A stretch of DNA of 64,000 nt, taken from assembly GCA_032717465.1 (NCBI GenBank), contig CM064655.1, positions 13,924,152-13,988,151 on the forward strand. The letters are read 5' to 3'. How positions within the stretch are numbered: position 1 is the first letter of the stretch; each line of letters starts with the position of its first letter. Below the pieces are notes generated by a model. That model saw only the letters and a program-made list of their open reading frames with translations. It searched no databases and was not told the origin of the DNA. Positions 44,259 to 55,107 of the stretch are shown one piece after another. Source of the stretch: Coenobita brevimanus. Its lineage: Eukaryota > Arthropoda > Malacostraca > Decapoda > Coenobitidae. Made by a program: the position numbers and the translations under genes.

Positions 44259-45393
44259 AATATTTCTGATGGTAGCATATTTACCTCATTACCCTCGACT
44301 CGTATTTTGCTTAAAAACTGTTACTGTTCCTCACTCCAACACTTTGGTATTGTCATTAAATCTGGTCAGAGAGATAGCTCACAATTCCGTCCCCTAGGTC
44401 ACATGCACTGTTCACTGTATCTATTCTTCACTCCACCACTTTGATATTATCACTGACTTCCATCAGAGGGTTAATTCACTATTCTGCCTTTACACTGCTT
44501 GATCACTGACACTACACAATTATTGTCACTCCAGTTGAATCTGGCGCCGTGACGGTCAAGTGCACGGGCGGAGGGGCGGCACAGCTCCGCTGCTGATGGG
44601 GCTGGGCACCACCAGGGGCCTCTGTACCTAGAGGCCATGGGATCGTGCGCAGGGGCGTACATTCTCATCCAGGGCTGTGGGTGGCGAAGGATCCCGCGCT
44701 CTCAGGGCTGGGGACAGGAGTGCGTCCCTCAGGGCTTGGGCCGAACAATTGCCTGAATCGGTCATTCAGGCTCCTGACAGAGGATGAGGACCTCCGCCGT
44801 TGAGGTGTGGGAAGTTCCTGCCCGGGAGTTCTGGGGGCGGCCTGGGGTTCCCGAGGGCTGCGGTCCCCGGGGCTTGGTGGCGCCAACAGGAAGGGGCTGC
44901 GGCACCAGTCTGCGTCGGGGTCCATCAGGTGGGTCTCCTCCAGAGCCAGTTGTAGGAAGCAGTGGCCAGGGGAAACTACAGGGCCTCTCCAATACTCCTC
45001 TACGCCCAAGACTCCCTCTGTGTCAGGGGTCGGGGAACAGGCGTCAGTTCCAGGCGGCGGCACAGCTACAGGCTGACTCCTGCCATAGGGCCCGGCTACT
45101 GGCCGTGGCTTCCTGGGGGCGTGGCTACCAGCCGTCACCAAGGCCCGGCTACTGGCTGTGGCCTGGGAGAGTGGGTGGCTGCCAGCAGACCCAAAGGCTC
45201 CTTCAGAGCTACTACAGGCCATCTCCTGACGAAGGTGTGAGCGGCTACAGGCCGTCTCAGGGGGAACACCTTCGGAGCGGCTACAGGCCGTCTCCTGACG
45301 AAGGTGGGAGTGGCTGCAGGCGATCTCTTTGTTACCCTCAGAGCGGTTACAGGCTGTCTCAGGGGGAATGCCTTTGGAGTGGCTACAGACCGT

Positions 45394-45708
45394 CTATTGA
45401 AGGCGGGAGCAGCTACAGGCCATCTCCTTGGAACTCTCCTTAGTGAGGGGTGAGCGGCTACAGGCCGTCTCTGGGGTGCTGGGAGAAGCTGAATAGGCAG
45501 CTCCACCCTTTAGCTGGTAGGTGAAGGCTCCCCCGGAAGGTAGTCTGGTATTCCTGCTATGGTGGCGGTGGACGAGCTCCGAGTCATAGGGGCGCGCGGC
45601 TTGGGCTGACTTGTGCTGTTGTCGCTCCAAGTCCCGACACGCTGTCGTTGCTCCTCTGTGGGCTCCTTGTGGGGGTGTCTGGGTATTCTCAGGGGCACTA
45701 TACTGCAT
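45394..45708 (-). CDS. LTR C-borne reading frame (hypothetical)
   Basis: From the ATG at 45706-45708, four bases inside the LTR, 104 codons are open (MQYSAPENTQTPPQ...). They align with the frames of LTRs A, B and D through the Pro-rich region to GGAAYSASP and the first Cys/Ser repeats. The frame then stops and the repeats continue in other phases. Coding status is unproven. Confidence 0.3.
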   Translation of the reverse strand: MQYSAPENTQTPPQGAHRGATTACRDLERQQHKSAQAARPYDSELVHRHHSRNTRLPSGGAFTYQLKGGAAYSASPSTPETACSRSPLTKESSKEMACSCSRLQ

Positions 45709-45712
45709 TTTA

Positions 45713-46088
45713 GATATAAACCTACACAGGCTCAATCTGATTGGAGCACAATAATTACCCACTGAACCACCAGGTGCCAAAATTTGGTTATATGGTTACC
45801 ACCCAGCATAGTAAGTGGTTTCCTGGTGTACAAGAAACCTTTGCTTGTCACTCAGTGTAGAGTCACCCACAGGCAGAAGGAAAAGGAAAGAATGAAGGAA
45901 AGAAGGACAGAATAGGCAGTGTAAAGTTACCTGTAGGCAGAAGGACATGGAAAGAATGAAGGAAAGGATGACAGAAGAGGATGGAAGGAAAGAAGGATGG
46001 AGAAGAGGAAATGGTAGACACCCGAGAGCAGCACTACATCGAGTGAGTGGATGGTGAGCACCCCCACCTACCACAAATGACTATATAT
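45713..46088 (-). repeat. Interspersed repeat R, second segment
   Basis: Continues repeat R after LTR C and matches 54370-54610: CTCAATC..ACTGGAGCAC, TAATTA.CCACTGAA, GGTTACCACCCAGCAT, GGTTTCCTGGTGTAC, AGAGTCACCCACAG, then AAGGAAAGAA-type low-complexity sequence. It ends at the TATAT target site of LTR D. Confidence 0.8.
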
Positions 46089-48566
46089 TATAATGCTAGG
46101 TGTTTTAGGCTCGGCTTCCTGTTCGGTAAATGCCTGACATATAGCGGGGCTCTCTTTTGAGACCGGGGCTTAGACAAATAAGAGAGAGGCAGGAACACAA
46201 AAACTCCAGGCAACAACCTTACATGTGTATTGCTTAGTTAGACAGGGGAATGAGCAGATGTTACAGACACAAATATACGGGGCGATTATAAGCTCTTATG
46301 TCTAAATATGGTTAGCAGTATCACATAAGATACTGTTTGGGGTCACAGTGAATAGCACATGAGGCAGAGTGTCCTTAATTAGGGAAGTCCAGGTTTTCTA
46401 TGCGTGTGGAGTGGTTAAGGTTACTTCTCGTCGGGGATGGTCGTGTAAGGCACTGGGGTCTAATTATGGTCTTGGTATCATGAGATATTTTCTGATGGTA
46501 GTGTATTTACCTCATTACCCTTGACTCGTATTTTGCTTAAAAACTGTTACTGTCCCTCACTCCAACACTTCGGTATTGTCATTAAATCTGGTCAGAGAGG
46601 TAGCTCACTATTCCGTCCCCTAGGTCACATACACTGTTCACTGTATCTATTCTTCACTCCACCACTTTGGTATTATCACTGACTTCCATCAGAGGGTTAA
46701 TTCACTATTCTGCCTTTGCACTGCTTGATCACTGACACTTCACAATTATTGTCACTCCAGTTGAATCTGGAGCCGTGACGGTCAGGTGCACAGGCAGAGG
46801 GGCAGCACAGCTCTGCTGCTGACGGGGCTGAGCACCACTGGGGGCCTCTGTACCTAGAGGCCACGGGATCGCACACAGGGGCGTCCGTTCTCGTCCGGGG
46901 CTGTGGGTGGCAAAGGGTCCCGCACTCTCAGGGCTGGGGACAGGAGTGCGGCCCTCAGGGCTGGGGCCGAACAATTGCCTGAATCGGTTGCTCAGGCTCC
47001 TGATGGAGGATGAGGACCTCCACCGTCAAGGTGAGGGGAATTCCCCCCCCGGGAGTTCTGAGGGCGGCCTGGCGTTCCCGAGGGCTGCGGTCCCCGGGGC
47101 TTGGCGGCACCGACAGGAAGGGGCTGTGGCATCAGTCTGCATCGAGGTCTGTCAGGTGGGTCTCCTCCAGAGCCAGTTATAGGGAGAAGAGGCCGGGGGA
47201 GACTACAGGGCCTCTCCAATATTCCTCTACACCCGAAACTCCCTCTGTGTCAGGGGTCGGGGAACAGACATCAGTTCCAGGCGGCGGAGAGACTACAGGC
47301 CGACTCCTGCCGTAGGGCCTGGCTACTGGCCGTGGCTTCCTGGGGGCGTGGCTATCAGCCGTCGTCAAGGCCCAGCTACTGGCTGTGGCCTGGGAAAGTG
47401 GGTGGCTGCCAGCAGACCCAAAGGCACCTTCGGAGCGGCTACAGGCCGTCTCCTGACAAAGGCGGGAGCGGCTATAGGCCGTCTCCTAACAAAGGCGGGA
47501 GCGGCTATAGGCCGTCTCCTGACAAAGGCGGGAGCGGCTATAGGCCGTCTCCTGACAAAGGCGGGAGCGGCTATAGGCCGTCTCCTTCAGGAGGGGTGTT
47601 GAGCAGCTACAGGCCGTCTCAGGGGGAACATCTTCAGAGCGGCTACAGGCCATCTCAGGGGGAACATCTTCAGAGCGGCTACAGGCCGTCTCAGGGGGAA
47701 CATCTTCAGAGCGGCTACAGGCCGTCTCAGGGGGAACATCTTCAGAGCGGCTACAGGCCGACTCCTCATTACCCTCAGGGTGGCTACAGGCCGTCTCCTG
47801 ACGAAGGCAGGAGTGGCTACAGGCCGTCTCCTCGTTACCCTCAGAGTGGCTACAGGCCATCTCAGGGGGAACGCCCTTGGAGTGGCTACAAGTCATCTGA
47901 TGGAGGGAGCAGCTACAGGCCGTCTTCTTCAGGAGGGAAGTTGAGTGGCTACAGGCTGTCTCAGGAAGAACACCATCAGAACGGCTACAGGCTGTCTCCT
48001 GACAAAGGCGGGAGTGGCTACATGCCATCTCCTGATTACCCTCAGAGCGGCTACAGGCCGCCTCCTTAGCGAGGGGCGAGCGGCTACAGGCCATCTCAAG
48101 GAAGACACCTTCAGAGCGGCTACAGGATGTCTCCTGACGAAGGTGGGAACGGCTACTGGCCGTCTCCTTGGAACCCTCCTTAGCGAGGGGCGAGCGGCTA
48201 CAGGCGATCTCAAGGAAGACACCTTCAGAGGTGCTACAGGCCATCTCCTGACGAAGGTGGGAGCTGCTACCGGCCGTCTCCTTGGAACCCTCCTTAGCGA
48301 GGGGCGAGCGGCTACGGGCCATCTCTGGGGTGCTGGCAGGAGCTGGATAGGCAGCTCCACCCCTTAGTTGGTTGGTGATGGCTCGCCCAGAAGGTAGTCT
48401 GGTATTCCTGCTATGGTGGCGGCGGGCAAGCTCCAGGTCATAGGGGCGCGTGGCTCGGGCTGACTTGTGCTGTTGTCGCTCCAAGTCCCGGCGCGCTGTC
48501 GTTGCTCCTCTCTGGGCTCCTTTTGGGGGTACTTGGGTATTCTCGGGGGCACTATACTGAATTTTA
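46089..48566 (-). mobile_element. LTR D, solo LTR with long minisatellite
   Basis: Runs on the minus strand from TAAAATTCAGTATAGTG (48566) to CTAGCATTATA (46089). TATAT lies on both sides (46084-46088, 48567-48571), in TA-rich sequence. It is closely related to C but keeps the empty site of the SINE and has a longer repeat array. The start codon seen in C is ATT here. Confidence 0.85.
47430..48310. repeat. 33/36-bp minisatellite inside LTR D
   Basis: A block of 33-bp units (GGCCGTCTCCTGACAAAGGC plus GGGAGCGGCTATA) at about 47445-47585 is followed by 36-bp units with AGGGGGAACATCTTCAGAGC at about 47610-47760, then mixed older units. All periods are multiples of three, giving 322 open codons on the plus strand (47101-48069) and 387 on the minus strand (47486-48649). 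Confidence 0.93.
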
Positions 48567-48631
48567 TATATATATATATATATACACTGTACAGTATATA
48601 TGTATGTACTGTATATATATATATATATATA
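48567..48631. repeat. (TA)n-rich tract
   Basis: TA runs broken by ACACTGTACAGTATATATGTATGTACTGT, between LTR D and the LINE. Confidence 0.95.
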
Positions 48632-51600
48632 TGTAGGGGGGTTTTTCAAGAATACTCCCCCAGTATCCCTACTTGTCGTAAAAGGCGACTAAAAGGGTTG
48701 GCGGGGGGTTAGTGCCCCTCCCTGGAAAACAACTAACTTAAAAAGCAGACAATAAGCCTCGGACAAGGACTGACCAAACGTTGACGACCAAGGACCGGAC
48801 AAAGGACATTGCAATTGGAACTTGGAATGTAAGGGGAGCAAATGATGAGGTGAAAGAGAGAGAGATTGTCCAGGTGCTTGAGGATGCGAAAGTGGATGTA
48901 TGTGGAATAACTGAAACAAAATGGAGAGGAGAAATTGTGAGAAAATGGGAGTATGGATGGATGGGGTATATGTGCAGGAGTAGGTGAGAATGAGAGGGCA
49001 AAGGAAGGAGTATGTATAGTTGTGAGTAAAAGATGGAAGAGGAGCATAAGACAGTATGGATCAGTTGGATCAAGGATTGTGTGGGTAAAGTTGAAAGTTG
49101 GAATACAAATGTGGGCGATTGTGTGTGTGTATGCGCCAACGCAAGATCGTGCTAGAAGAGTGAGAGAAGAGTTCTGGACAAATGTAGAAGTGTGCATGGA
49201 AAAGTTTGGAAGGAATGAGAGAGTGTTTTTGATTGGTGATATGAATGGTAAAGGTGGGAATGTGAAGGTGGATGGAATAGTTGGTGAGTGGGGTGTGCCT
49301 GCTGAGATAGATGAGAATGGCAGTGCGTTGGTGGACATTTGTGCTGGGAGGGGGTTGGTGATAGCCAATACCCTCTTCAGGCATAAAATGATCCACAGGT
49401 ATACATGACGAGTGATGAGAAGGGTGGGTGGTGAACTGAATGAAAGGAAGGCAATGAATGATTATGTGTGTGTGGATGAAAGGATGCGAAGATGTATATT
49501 GGATGCAAGAGTTTATAGAGGTTGGGGGAGTGGACTTTCTGACCACTACTTGGTGGTGGCCAGAATTAAAGTTCAAGTAAGATGGAGGAATAGAAGAAGG
49601 GAAAGACGAGAGAAAGGAGTAGTTGCAAGGAGAGTGGAAAGGTTACAAGAGGATGAGAAAAAGGCAGAGTATAAGAAAGAAGTGGAGGAACGATTGGGCA
49701 AATATGAATTGGAGCAGATGGGGGACGTGGAAGGTGTGTGTAGAATATTTACAGAAGAAATATGTGCAGCATGTGATGTGGTGTGTGGAACGAAGAGAAG
49801 ACGGAGGGGGGTGCAAGGAACAACGTGGTGGACTGAAGAGGTGAAACAGACTGTGGCACAAAAGAAGAAAGCATACAATGAATGGATGAGGAATAGGGGC
49901 GTGGAAGAGGTTGAGAGGCGGAAGAGAGAGTTATATGTAGGAAGAAAGAGAGAGGTGAAAAGATTAGTAAGAGAGAGTAAGAAGAGAGTGGATGAGGAAT
50001 TTGGAAGGAATTTGAGTGTAAAGTGGAGGGACTGTAAGAAAATGTTCTGGAGAGAGGTGAAAAGAGTAAGACAGGGTGGAAGTGAAGTTAGTAGGGGAGT
50101 GAAAGATAAAAATGGTAGATTACTAGTGGAGAAGGGAGAAAAAGTGAGCAGATGGAGAGAACACTTTAAGGAATTGTTGAACGTGGAGGATGGAAGTAAT
50201 GCGAGTATAAGTGGCTGGGGAATGGCTGGGAGAAGGAGGGAGGTGAGAAGACAGGAAGAAATCAGTAGGATAGAAGTTGTGGAAGCAATGAAGAAAGTTA
50301 AATCGGGGAAAGCCCCAGGAATTGATGGAGTGTGTGGTGAAATGCTGAAGCATGGGGGAGAGATAGTAGTAGAATGGATGTGGGAGATGTGCAGATTGGC
50401 CTGGGAGGAAGGTAGAGTCCCGGAGGATTGGAAGTCAGGTATAATTATTCCCTTGTACAAAGGAAAAGGGGAAAAAGAAGTGTGTGGTAATCATAGGGGC
50501 ATTTGTCTTCTTAGTATAATAGGAAAAGTGTATGGTAGGATAGTTATTGAAAGAGTTAGAGAAAGAACAGAGGAATTAGTTGGAGAAGAACAGGGAGGCT
50601 TTAGGAAGGGAAGAGGTTGTGTAGATCAGATATTCATTCTCAGATCTTTAGTGGAAAAGTTTCTAGAGAAGGGAAAGAAGTTGTATGCGGCTTTCATTGA
50701 TTTGGAGAAAGCATATGACAGGGTGGATAGACTAGGATTGTGGAAAGTGTTAAGAATATATGGAGTAGATGGGAAGTTGTTGAATGCTGTGAAGAGTATG
50801 TACGATGGTGCGAAGGCTGCAGTGCGTGTGGATGGTGAACTAAGTGAATTTTTCTCTTTGAAAGTTGGGTTGAAACAGGGATGTGTCATGTCTCCATGGT
50901 TGTTCAATCTGTACATGGATGGGGTAATAAAAGAGGTACAAGGTAGGGTAGTGGATGTTGGAGTGGCCCTGGTGAGAGAGGATAGTGTTTGGAAACTCCC
51001 TGTGCTGTTGTTTGCAGATGATACTGTGTTGTTGAGTGAAGACGAAGGGGAGCTGCAAGGCTTGGTGGATGAGTTTGGGAGAGTGTGTAAGAAACGGAAT
51101 CTAAAGGTGAATGTAGGGAAGAGTAAAGTGATGGTCTTTGAGAGAGGTGAAGTCAGTGAATGTACAGCGAGGTTGGATGGTGAGGAATTGGAAAATGTGA
51201 GTACGTTTAAGTACTTGGGTGGTGTGATGAGTAAGGATGGAGGTTTGGAGGGTGAAGTGCTTGAAAGGGTACAGCAGGGAAGAAAGGTTGCTGGTTTTTT
51301 GAAGGCAGTGATAAGAAACAGGGAAGTGAGCATGGAAGTGAAAAAGTTACTACACGACAGTATTGTGATACCAACTCTAATGTACGGAAGTGAAGCTTGG
51401 ACGTTGTTGGAAGGACACAAGTCAAGAGTGAGAGCAGTGGAAATGAGTTATTTAAGAGAAGCCTGTGGAGTCACATGGAGAGACAGGCTGACGAATGAGG
51501 ATATAAGGAGCGTTGTGGTGTTGATGTGGATGTGATAGGAAGCGTTATGAGGAACATACTGAGGTGGTTTTGCCATGTGGAGAGGATGGAGGGTGAAAGA

Positions 51601-51800
51601 CTGACGAAGAGAGTGTATGTGAGTGAGGTGGAGGGGGAAAGAGGGAGGGGGAGGCCGAGGATGAGATGGAGGGATGGGGTGGAGAGGTATATGAGAGAGG
51701 GAGGTGTGAGTTGGGAGCAGGGGAGTGAAATGGCGGGGGACAGGGCGACTTGGAGGCGATTTGTTTGTGGCCACCCCAAACGGGATTGAGGCATCTGGCA

Positions 51801-51804
<4 letters not shown>
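48632..51804 (+). mobile_element. RTE-like LINE (family C), near full length
   Basis: A 5' untranslated part of about 150 bp (with CTTGTCGTAAAAGGCGAC) leads into an APE-type endonuclease and an RT with a long C-terminal region. The 3' end is GGCATCTGGCAAGA followed by a (TA)n tail. The body has few breaks, so it is the best LINE of this family here. A 5'-truncated relative lies tail-to-tail with it at 51844-54040. Confidence 0.92.
48781..51535 (+). pseudogene. LINE-C endonuclease-reverse transcriptase, three breaks
   Basis: The endonuclease begins near 48800 (GTWNVRG, VCGITETKWRG) and continues in a second phase from about 48975 (GVCIVVSKRW, CVYAPTQD, LIGDMNGKGG), so there is one frameshift. 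A TGA at 49406-49408, in phase with the rest, stops it before SDHYLVVARIKV. RT motifs follow without break: KAPGIDGVCGEML, IIPLYKGKG, GFRKGRGCVDQIF, IDLEKAYDRVD, GCVMSPWLFNLYMDG and the catalytic LLFADDTVLL near 51005-51035. A one-base deletion near 51508 shifts the last part, whose true end (GRPRMRWRDGVERY) lies in another phase up to 51789. Resemblance to annotated craniofacial development protein 2-like entries is the usual LINE misannotation. Confidence 0.9.
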
Positions 51805-51846
<42 letters not shown>

Positions 51847-51856
51847 TGCCAGATGC
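51791..51856. repeat. Perfect inverted junction with (TA)n core
   Basis: GCATCTGGCAAGA at 51791-51803 and TCTTGCCAGATGC at 51844-51856 flank about 40 bp of TA. These are the 3' ends and tails of the two opposed LINE-C copies. Confidence 0.95.
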
Positions 51857-54040
51857 GTCAATCCCGATAGGGGTGGCCACAAAAATTGCCTCCATTTCTC
51901 TCTATCTCCTACCATTTCGCTGCCCTCCGCCCAACCTACACACCCCTTTCTCATATACCTCTCCACTCCATCCCTCCATCTCATCCTCGGCCTCCCTCTC
52001 CCTCTTCCCCCCTCCAACTTACTCACATACTGTACACTCTCCTCCTCAGTGTTTCACCCTCCATCCTCTCCACATGGCCAAACCACCTCAGTGTATTCCT
52101 CCTAACACATCCTATCACATTCACATCCATACCACAACGCTTCTTTATATCCTCATTTGTCAGCCTGTCTCTCCATGTGAGTCCGCAGGTTGCTCTTAAT
52201 AACTCATTTCCACTGCACTCACTCTTGACTTGTGTCCTTCCAACAATGTCCAAGCTTCACTTCCATACAGTAGAGTTGGTATCACAATACTGTCCTCTAG
52301 TAACTTTTTCACCTCCATGCTCACTTCCCTGTTTCTTATCACTGCTTTCAAGGAGCAAGCAACCTTTCTTCCCTGCTGTACCCTTTCAAGCACTTCACTC
52401 TCCAAACCTCCATCCTTACTCATCACACTACCCAAGTACTTAAATGTACTCACATTTTCCAATTCCTCACCACCCAACCTCACTGTACATTCACTGACTT
52501 CACCTCTCTCAAAGACCATCACTTTACTCTTCCCTATATTCACCTTTAGATTCCATTTCTTACACACTCTCCCAAACTCATCCACGAAGCCTTGCAGCTC
52601 GCCTTCGTCTTCGCTCAAAAACACAGTATCATCTGCAAACAACAGTACAGGGAGTTTCCAAACACTACCCTCTCTCACCAGGGCCACTCCAACATCCACT
52701 ACCCTACCTTGTACCTCTTTTATTACCCCATCCATGTACAGATTGAACAACCGTGGGGACATGACACATCCCTGTTTCAAACCAACTTTCAAAGAGAAAA
52801 AAATCACTCAGTTCACCATATACATGCACTGCAGCCTTAGCACCATTAGGCATACTCTTCACAGCATTCAACAACTTCCCATCTACTCCATATATTCTTA
52901 ATACTTTCCACAATCTTTGTATATCGACCCTGTCATATGCTTTCTCCAAATCCATGAAAGCCGCATACAACTTCTTTCCCTTCTCTAGAAACTTTTCCAC
53001 TAAAGATCTAAGAATGAATATCTGATCTACAAAACCTCTTCTCTTCCTAGAGCCTCCCTGTTCTTCTCCAACTAATTCCTCTGTTCTTTCTCTAACTTTG
53101 TCAGTGAGTATGCTACTATACACTTTTCCTGTTATACTAAGAAGACAAATGCCCCTATGATTACCACACACTTCTTTTTCCCCTTTCCCTTTGTACAAGG
53201 GAATAATTATACCTGACTTCCAGTCCTCCAGGACTCTACCTTCCTCCCAGGCCAATCTGCACATCTTCCACATCCATTTTACTACTGTCTCTCCCCCATG
53301 CTTCAACATTTCACCACACACTTCATCAATTCCTGGGGCTTTCCCCAATTTGACTTTCTTCATTGCTTCCACAACTTCTATCCTACTGATTTCTTCCTGT
53401 CTTCTCACCTCCCTCCTTCTCCCAGCCATTCCCCAGCCATTTATACTCACGTTACTTCCATCCTCTATGTTCAGCAATTCCTTAAAGTGTTCTCTCCATC
53501 TGCTCACTTTTTCTCCCTTCTCCATTAGTAATCTACCATTTTTATCTTTCACTCTCTTGCTAACTTCAATTCCACCCCGTCTTACTCTCTTCACCTCTTT
53601 CCAGAACATTTTCTTACAGTCCTTCCACTTCACACTCAAATTCCTTCCAAAGTCCTCATCCACTCTATTCTTACTTTCTCTTACTAATCTTTTCACCTCT
53701 CTCTTCCTTTCTACATGTAACTCTCTCTTCCGCCTCTCAACTTCTTCCACACCCCTGTTTCTCATCCATTCATTGTATGCTTTCTTCTTTTGTGCCGCAG
53801 CCAGTCTTACCTCTTCATTCCACTACGCTGTTCCTTGCACCCCCCTCAGTCTTCTCTTCATCCTACACACCACATCACATGCTGCACATATTTCTTCTGT
53901 GAATATCCTGCATACACCTTCCACGTCCCCCATCTGCTCCAATTCATATTTGCCCAACCGTTCCTCCACTTCTCTCTTATATTCTGCCTTTTTCTCATCC
54001 TCTTGCAACCTTTCCACTCTCCTTGCAAATACTCATTCTT
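51844..54040 (-). mobile_element. RTE-like LINE (family C), 5'-truncated, inverted partner
   Basis: Minus-strand frames 53823-54017, 52704-53765, 52196-52807 and 52023-52253 give the RT and C-terminal regions in order. They include LLFADDTVFLSE (catalytic FADD kept), CVMSPRLFNLYMDG and LRWFGHVERMEGE. Three or more frameshifts break it. The endonuclease is missing: the element ends near 54040, shortly after ERLQEDEKKAEYK. It shares about 2.2 kb with its partner in opposite orientation. Confidence 0.9.
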
Positions 54041-54216
54041 CCTGTCCTACAACCGATAATGCGTACTGGTATATGAGCTATCATGAATACTGAACATCTC
54101 ACACTTATGCAATTTAATGCATCATTTACTCACTACGTTAAAAGTTTGTGCTCTTTATTTGACACTTTTGTCACGATCACGCCCACTTGTACTCGAAATC
54201 GGAAAACACTGATCCA
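54041..54216. other. Spacer, no feature recognised
   Basis: Short AT-rich stretch without frames or repeats that I can place. Confidence 0.4.
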
Positions 54217-54610
54217 TTTTTTCATTATTCATCATCTAATCCAATGTTGCCCCATGAGAACTGTAGGAGCCTAGGGCTAGACAGGTTGGTCCTGGCATTT
54301 AAGATGATTGGCCAGTCTCACTCATCGCTGTGTGGCATTAGGTAAGCAACAGACTCTAACTACCCCTTTGATGTAAGCCAGCACCAGCTCAATCCAACTG
54401 GAGCACCTTAATTATCCACTGAACACCAAGCACCATAATTTGGTTTTATAGTTACCACCCAGCATGGCAAATGGTTTCCTGGTGTACAGGAAACCATTTG
54501 GCTTGTAACTCAATGTAGAGCCACCCACAGACAGAAGGAGGAGGAAATAATGAAGGAAAGAAAGACAGACGAGGAAGGAATGAAGGAAGAGAGGAAAGGG
54601 CGAGCACAAA
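54217..54610 (-). repeat. Interspersed repeat R, continuous copy
   Basis: About 390 bp matching both split segments at 43512-43676 and 45713-46088. It ends at the right in AAGGAAAGAA-type sequence and at the left in an AT/GATG-rich stretch that fits a tail on the minus strand. No box A/B pair or RT could be seen, so I leave the class open. Confidence 0.75.
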
Positions 54611-55036
54611 TATAATATAAAGCACAAATTTAATATAAAGTCCATTTTAAAATCTGTTAAATGTCAAGGGTTGAATTAACTATGTTAAATTCCTAAATAC
54701 TGTAAATAATTTTACAGTAAAAGTATAATCTACTATAAGGCCGCAGAAGTACGCATTTGGTATAATTTAACTGTTGTTTATAATACCGATACAGTAAAAA
54801 TATCTCATAATTTAATAGGATATTACCGTAAATAAAGTCTAGGCATTTCAGCTGTATATTAATACATTGTGTTTTTTCTTCCTGATTATAAACATCTGAT
54901 GCAACTGTTGCAAAATAAGCTTGAACCCATATAAGCCATTATTGCAAGATGAGGTACAGATAAAAAATGAAGCCTCTAAAAAGTAACATAATCACGGAAT
55001 ACACTTTAGCCTATACAACTCCTCGCTCTTAGATTA

Positions 55037-55043
<7 letters not shown>
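54611..55043. other. AT-rich spacer
   Basis: No frame or repeat recognised; several short palindromic AT words. Confidence 0.4.

Positions 55044-55087
<44 letters not shown>
55044..55087. repeat. (GT)n microsatellite at the 3' end of CR1 copy 2
   Basis: About 22 TG units next to the LINE tail. Confidence 0.97.
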
Positions 55088-55092
<5 letters not shown>

Positions 55093-55107
55093 TACCTAAT
55101 TGTATCT

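Larger units (their letters stand above)
43677..45712 (-). mobile_element. LTR C, solo LTR with 5-bp target duplication
   Basis: Runs on the minus strand from TAAAATGCAGTATAGTG (45712) to CTAGCATTACA (43677). It is flanked by GATAT at 43672-43676 and 45713-45717. It lies inside repeat R, whose intact copy at 54217 onward shows the continuous sequence. A SINE sits within it at 44074-44258. With no internal region, it is a clean solo LTR left by recombination. Confidence 0.9.

Noticed and set aside
42437..47770. CRISPR array
   Set aside because: The 33/36-bp units are directly adjacent with no unique spacers, and the setting is a eukaryotic LTR.
49412..51535. Host gene related to craniofacial development protein 2
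   Set aside because: The protein has LINE endonuclease and RT motifs with a catalytic FADD, and a degraded inverted copy lies next to it. It is a retrotransposon.
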